DNA of 64,000 nt from contig DASRAJ010000055.1 in assembly GCA_035638255.1 (NCBI GenBank), forward strand, positions 19,563 to 83,562, read 5' to 3'. The notes under the pieces are model-generated. The model ran no database searches, was not told where the DNA came from, and saw only the letters and a list, made by a program, of their open reading frames with translations. This stretch comes from DASRAJ01 sp035638255. GTDB lineage: Bacteria > Bacteroidota > Bacteroidia > Chitinophagales > UBA10324. How positions within the stretch are numbered: position 1 is the first letter of the stretch; the number at the start of each line of letters is the position of its first letter. The position numbers and the translations under genes were made by a program. Of this stretch, positions 62,012 to 64,000 are shown piece by piece.

Positions 62012-62039
62012 GATTGATGATTTATAATTGACGACTGAT
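62012..62039. repeat. heptad array upstream of RND permease start
   Basis: Four units of 7 nt (gattgat, gatttat, aattgac, gactgat) lie directly before the RND ATG on the minus strand and directly after the repeat element at 62040. Confidence 0.55.
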
Positions 62040-62172
62040 CGTCATTGCGAGAAAAAGTGCGCAAGCCTGGTGCGAATGCTTTTCGAAGCAATCCCTTGAC
62101 CTTCTCACAACTCTTGGGGATTGCTTCGTCACCCTCTCACTCATTGCTAACGCTTCGTTCCTGGCAATGACG
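62040..62172. repeat. cgtcattgc...gcaatgacg palindromic element, copy 2
   Basis: This 133-bp segment begins cgtcattgcgag and ends gcaatgacg, with the inner pair gaagcaatc/gattgcttc. It fills most of the gap between the adaptor stop and the RND start, so an operon transcript would carry the hairpin. Confidence 0.75.
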
Positions 62173-62175
62173 TCG

Positions 62176-63231
62176 CTATCGTACATTTTTCAATTGCACC
62201 TTCATTTTTGGTCTAAGAAATAAAATGCCGGAAGTGATGATGGTATCACCCGGATGAATTCCACTCGTAATTTGTACTGCTGTATCATTTCGTATTCCTA
62301 TCTCTACGGGGGCGTTGAAGGCAGTGTCATGATGTGCAACAAACACTTGCTGGCCGTTCAACACCGGGATCAACGCTTGTGTCGGCACCAGCAGCGCTGA
62401 AGAATCGGTACCGAGATCAATAGAGATATTTGCGAAGCTTCCCGGGCGCAATGATCCGTCGTTGTTTGCCAGGGCTTTCACGGAGAGTGTGCGCGTATCG
62501 GGATTGATTCCCGGATTTATTACATACACTTTTCCCTCATATTTTTTTGTGTTTCCCTGCACGGTAAATGAAATTGATGTTCCCGCTTTCATCTGCGATG
62601 CAAATTTTTCAGGCAAATCAAATTCCACTTTGATCGGGTTGGATTGATAAAGTGTTGCGATGATGGTTGCGGGAATTACAAACGCACCCGGACTTACATT
62701 TCGAACACCAATCACGCCGTCGAAGGGCGCACGAATTTCTGAATTGTCAATTTCAGCTTGTGTGAATTCTATATCGGCCTGCGATGATCTTACACTCAGT
62801 TGAGCATCGTTGTAATCACTCTCACTTACTGCACTCAGCTTATAAAGTTTTTCTTCGCGCGCCAGATTGCTTTTAGCGACCTCGAGGGCAGCTTGCTGCT
62901 TTTGCAACTGCGCCTGCAAATTCGCATCGTTAATTTTCACAAGCAATGTTCCTTTCTTCACAAAGTCTCCTTCCTTAAAATACAACCCGGTAATCATACC
63001 GCTCACTTGCGGCTGCAGGTTTACAAATTCATTCGCTTGCAGCGACCCGGTCACCTGGGCAACATTGTTGAGCGTTTGCGGCTTTATGACCATAGCGTTC
63101 ACTGCCGGCGTACTGGTTTTTTTCGGAGCCACTGCAGAGCCGTTCGAATTATTTTTCAGGAAGAAGATTTTAAAAAGAACCAAAGCAACAATAATGATGA
63201 TTACCCAAATAAATCCACGGAAACTTTTCAT
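62176..63231 (-). CDS. RND efflux periplasmic adaptor (membrane fusion protein)
   Basis: The 351-residue protein has an N-terminal membrane anchor (FIWVIIIIVALVLFKIFFL). A lipoyl-like half follows (TGSLQANEFVNLQPQVSGMITGLYFKEGDFVKKGTLLVKIND, positions 60-101), then an alpha-hairpin (LQAQLQKQQAALEVAKSNLAREEKLYK), a second lipoyl half (IRAPFDGVIGVRNVSPGAFV) and a C-terminal beta-barrel region. It joins the RND permease to TolC across the periplasm. It is first in the leftward operon. Confidence 0.93.
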   Translation of the reverse strand: MKSFRGFIWVIIIIVALVLFKIFFLKNNSNGSAVAPKKTSTPAVNAMVIKPQTLNNVAQVTGSLQANEFVNLQPQVSGMITGLYFKEGDFVKKGTLLVKINDANLQAQLQKQQAALEVAKSNLAREEKLYKLSAVSESDYNDAQLSVRSSQADIEFTQAEIDNSEIRAPFDGVIGVRNVSPGAFVIPATIIATLYQSNPIKVEFDLPEKFASQMKAGTSISFTVQGNTKKYEGKVYVINPGINPDTRTLSVKALANNDGSLRPGSFANISIDLGTDSSALLVPTQALIPVLNGQQVFVAHHDTAFNAPVEIGIRNDTAVQITSGIHPGDTIITSGILFLRPKMKVQLKNVR

Positions 63232-63269
63232 AAACTTTTTGAAGTTATTCTGATTTCCTTCTAAACTGT

Positions 63270-63352
63270 GCGCTTCAAAATTAAGTTTTCTTACAAGGAA
63301 GAAAATTTCATAGTCACGAACCGCAATGACTTCTTCTTAATTTTGAAGGCGC
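63270..63352. promoter_or_regulatory. mirror-image divergent promoters with 13-bp inverted core
   Basis: The minus-strand element for the efflux operon and the plus-strand element for the hemerythrin gene share the core cttaattttgaag, present as inverted copies at 63273-63285 and 63336-63348. Each contains an exact -7 motif TAATTTTG (63276-63283 reversed; 63338-63345). The two start points therefore face apart about 60 nt from each other. Confidence 0.55.
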
Positions 63353-63363
63353 AAAGAGTTTCA

Positions 63364-64000
63364 ATGGCTCTCCAACCAAAATATGATTTCGTGATGCAGG
63401 GCTCCTTCTTTGCCCATCGTGCACTCATGCGCGATACGCAGATGCTGAATGCGCTGGCTCAACGGATTGATTCGTTTTCAAAAGAACAGATCAGCCGGTT
63501 TCGCAGGTGGTATGAGTTCTATTGGAACATGATGGAGGCACATCATCAGGCGGAGGACGATATATTGTTCATTGAGGTGGAGAAGAGGATGAATGAACCA
63601 TCAGAAATTATCGAGGCGATGGAAGTCGAGCACAACCGTCTTCAATTTCTCATAGATGAGATCAAGCGGTTGATTGGTGAAGTTGAGCGTGGAAGCGGTT
63701 CAATTGAAAACCTGAAGTCATCACTTGTAAAATACACTTCAGAATTGTTGCAGCTTTTTTCATCACACATTGCCAGAGAAGAAAAATACATCCATGAAAA
63801 GATGACGACACACTTTTCTCCCGCGGATCAGCGGCGCATTGAAGAACAGGTGAAAAGAAAAGCTCCAATGACCTACCTGTCTTATATGATTCCCTGGCTT
63901 CATGATTCATTATCTGCAGAAGAAAAAAAGCGTCTCGATCAATCGTTACCGTGGATGGCGAAACTTCTCAATCGGTTTTTTTGGCGGAAAAAATATAATC
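63364..64000 (+). CDS. hemerythrin-like HHE domain protein, 3' end outside window
   Basis: The frame from ATG 63364 stays open to the window edge (212 codons seen). Hemerythrin-type iron ligands can be read in order: SFFAHRALMRDTQ, EAHHQAEDDILF, EHNRLQFLIDEI and SSHIAREEKYIHEKM, a four-helix bundle with HxxxE-like pairs. Such domains bind O2, NO or iron or sense redox stress. The end of the protein, with GT- and K-rich helices (DQSLPWMAKLLNRFFWRKK), is incomplete. It is divergent from the efflux operon and shares its mirrored promoter core. Confidence 0.85.
   Translation, partial: MALQPKYDFVMQGSFFAHRALMRDTQMLNALAQRIDSFSKEQISRFRRWYEFYWNMMEAHHQAEDDILFIEVEKRMNEPSEIIEAMEVEHNRLQFLIDEIKRLIGEVERGSGSIENLKSSLVKYTSELLQLFSSHIAREEKYIHEKMTTHFSPADQRRIEEQVKRKAPMTYLSYMIPWLHDSLSAEEKKRLDQSLPWMAKLLNRFFWRKKYN

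Noticed and set aside
62008..62091. N-terminal extension of the RND permease
   Set aside because: The sequence is heptad and palindromic repeat; ATG 62007 yields the conserved RND N-terminus.
1..64000. tRNA, rRNA, origin or prophage genes
   Set aside because: No cloverleaf-like sequence with a TTCGA loop, no rRNA core motifs, no integrase, capsid or replication initiator genes were seen.

Overview
The window (about 43% G+C by eye) comes from a member of the Bacteroidota, probably an uncultured aerobic environmental lineage near the Chitinophagales or Sphingobacteriales. The signs are six proteins with C-terminal type IX secretion (T9SS) sorting domains, promoters of the TAnnTTTG type, short leaders with weak Shine-Dalgarno sites, and several Bacteroidota gene neighbourhoods. 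A heme A synthase, a c-type cytochrome/copper monooxygenase and oxygen-dependent tryptophan breakdown point to an aerobe.

Layout. 0-6.3 kb: the end of a T9SS repeat protein; a glutamine amidotransferase and an ATP-grasp-like protein separated by a RelE-type toxin-antitoxin pair; a thioredoxin-like lipoprotein overlapping a cytochrome c/copper monooxygenase. 6.3-13.9 kb: housekeeping and stress genes (DUF5362-like, heme A synthase, acyltransferase, universal stress protein, AbiEii-type pair, asnS, trmB, alkyltransferase-like protein). 14-22 kb: an exopolysaccharide locus (asnB, GT4, Wza-like, Wzc-like tyrosine kinase, WecA-like). 22-27 kb: a leftward tryptophan/kynurenine group (tryptophan 2,3-dioxygenase, 2-aminomuconate deaminase-like RidA protein, rhodanese, sterol-desaturase-like protein, aminomuconic semialdehyde dehydrogenase-like ALDH). 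29.7-40.9 kb: the envelope group EnvC, DUF4292, TPR, nucleotidyltransferase, dut ... flippase, split by an accessory block with a broken T9SS gene, a MazF pair and a SEC-C protein. 41-51 kb: three more T9SS propeller/PKD proteins with Uma2, lutB and an orphan HicB-like gene. 51-57 kb: YceI with a propeller-type histidine kinase and LytTR regulator, then an ALDH. 57-63 kb: an RND tripartite efflux operon, then a truncated hemerythrin-like gene.

The least ordinary content lies between the genes. Period-7 (heptad) repeat arrays sit at ORF boundaries in at least seven places, with a different unit at each. At 25.07-25.48 kb two arms form a 22-bp perfect inverted repeat around a four-helix-bundle (S23/IVP-type) gene that carries an in-frame amber codon. 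One arm supplies the stop codon of the upstream ALDH and the other runs into the start codon of the downstream desaturase. A gene-less version lies between asnB and its neighbouring glycosyltransferase. Other repeats include two cgtcattgc...gcaatgacg palindromic elements in the efflux operon, tandem 35-nt hairpins upstream of asnS, and a relic of a T9SS sorting domain hidden between the RND permease and TolC genes. No tRNA, rRNA or CRISPR array was seen. Family assignments were made by eye from motifs and were not checked by database search.
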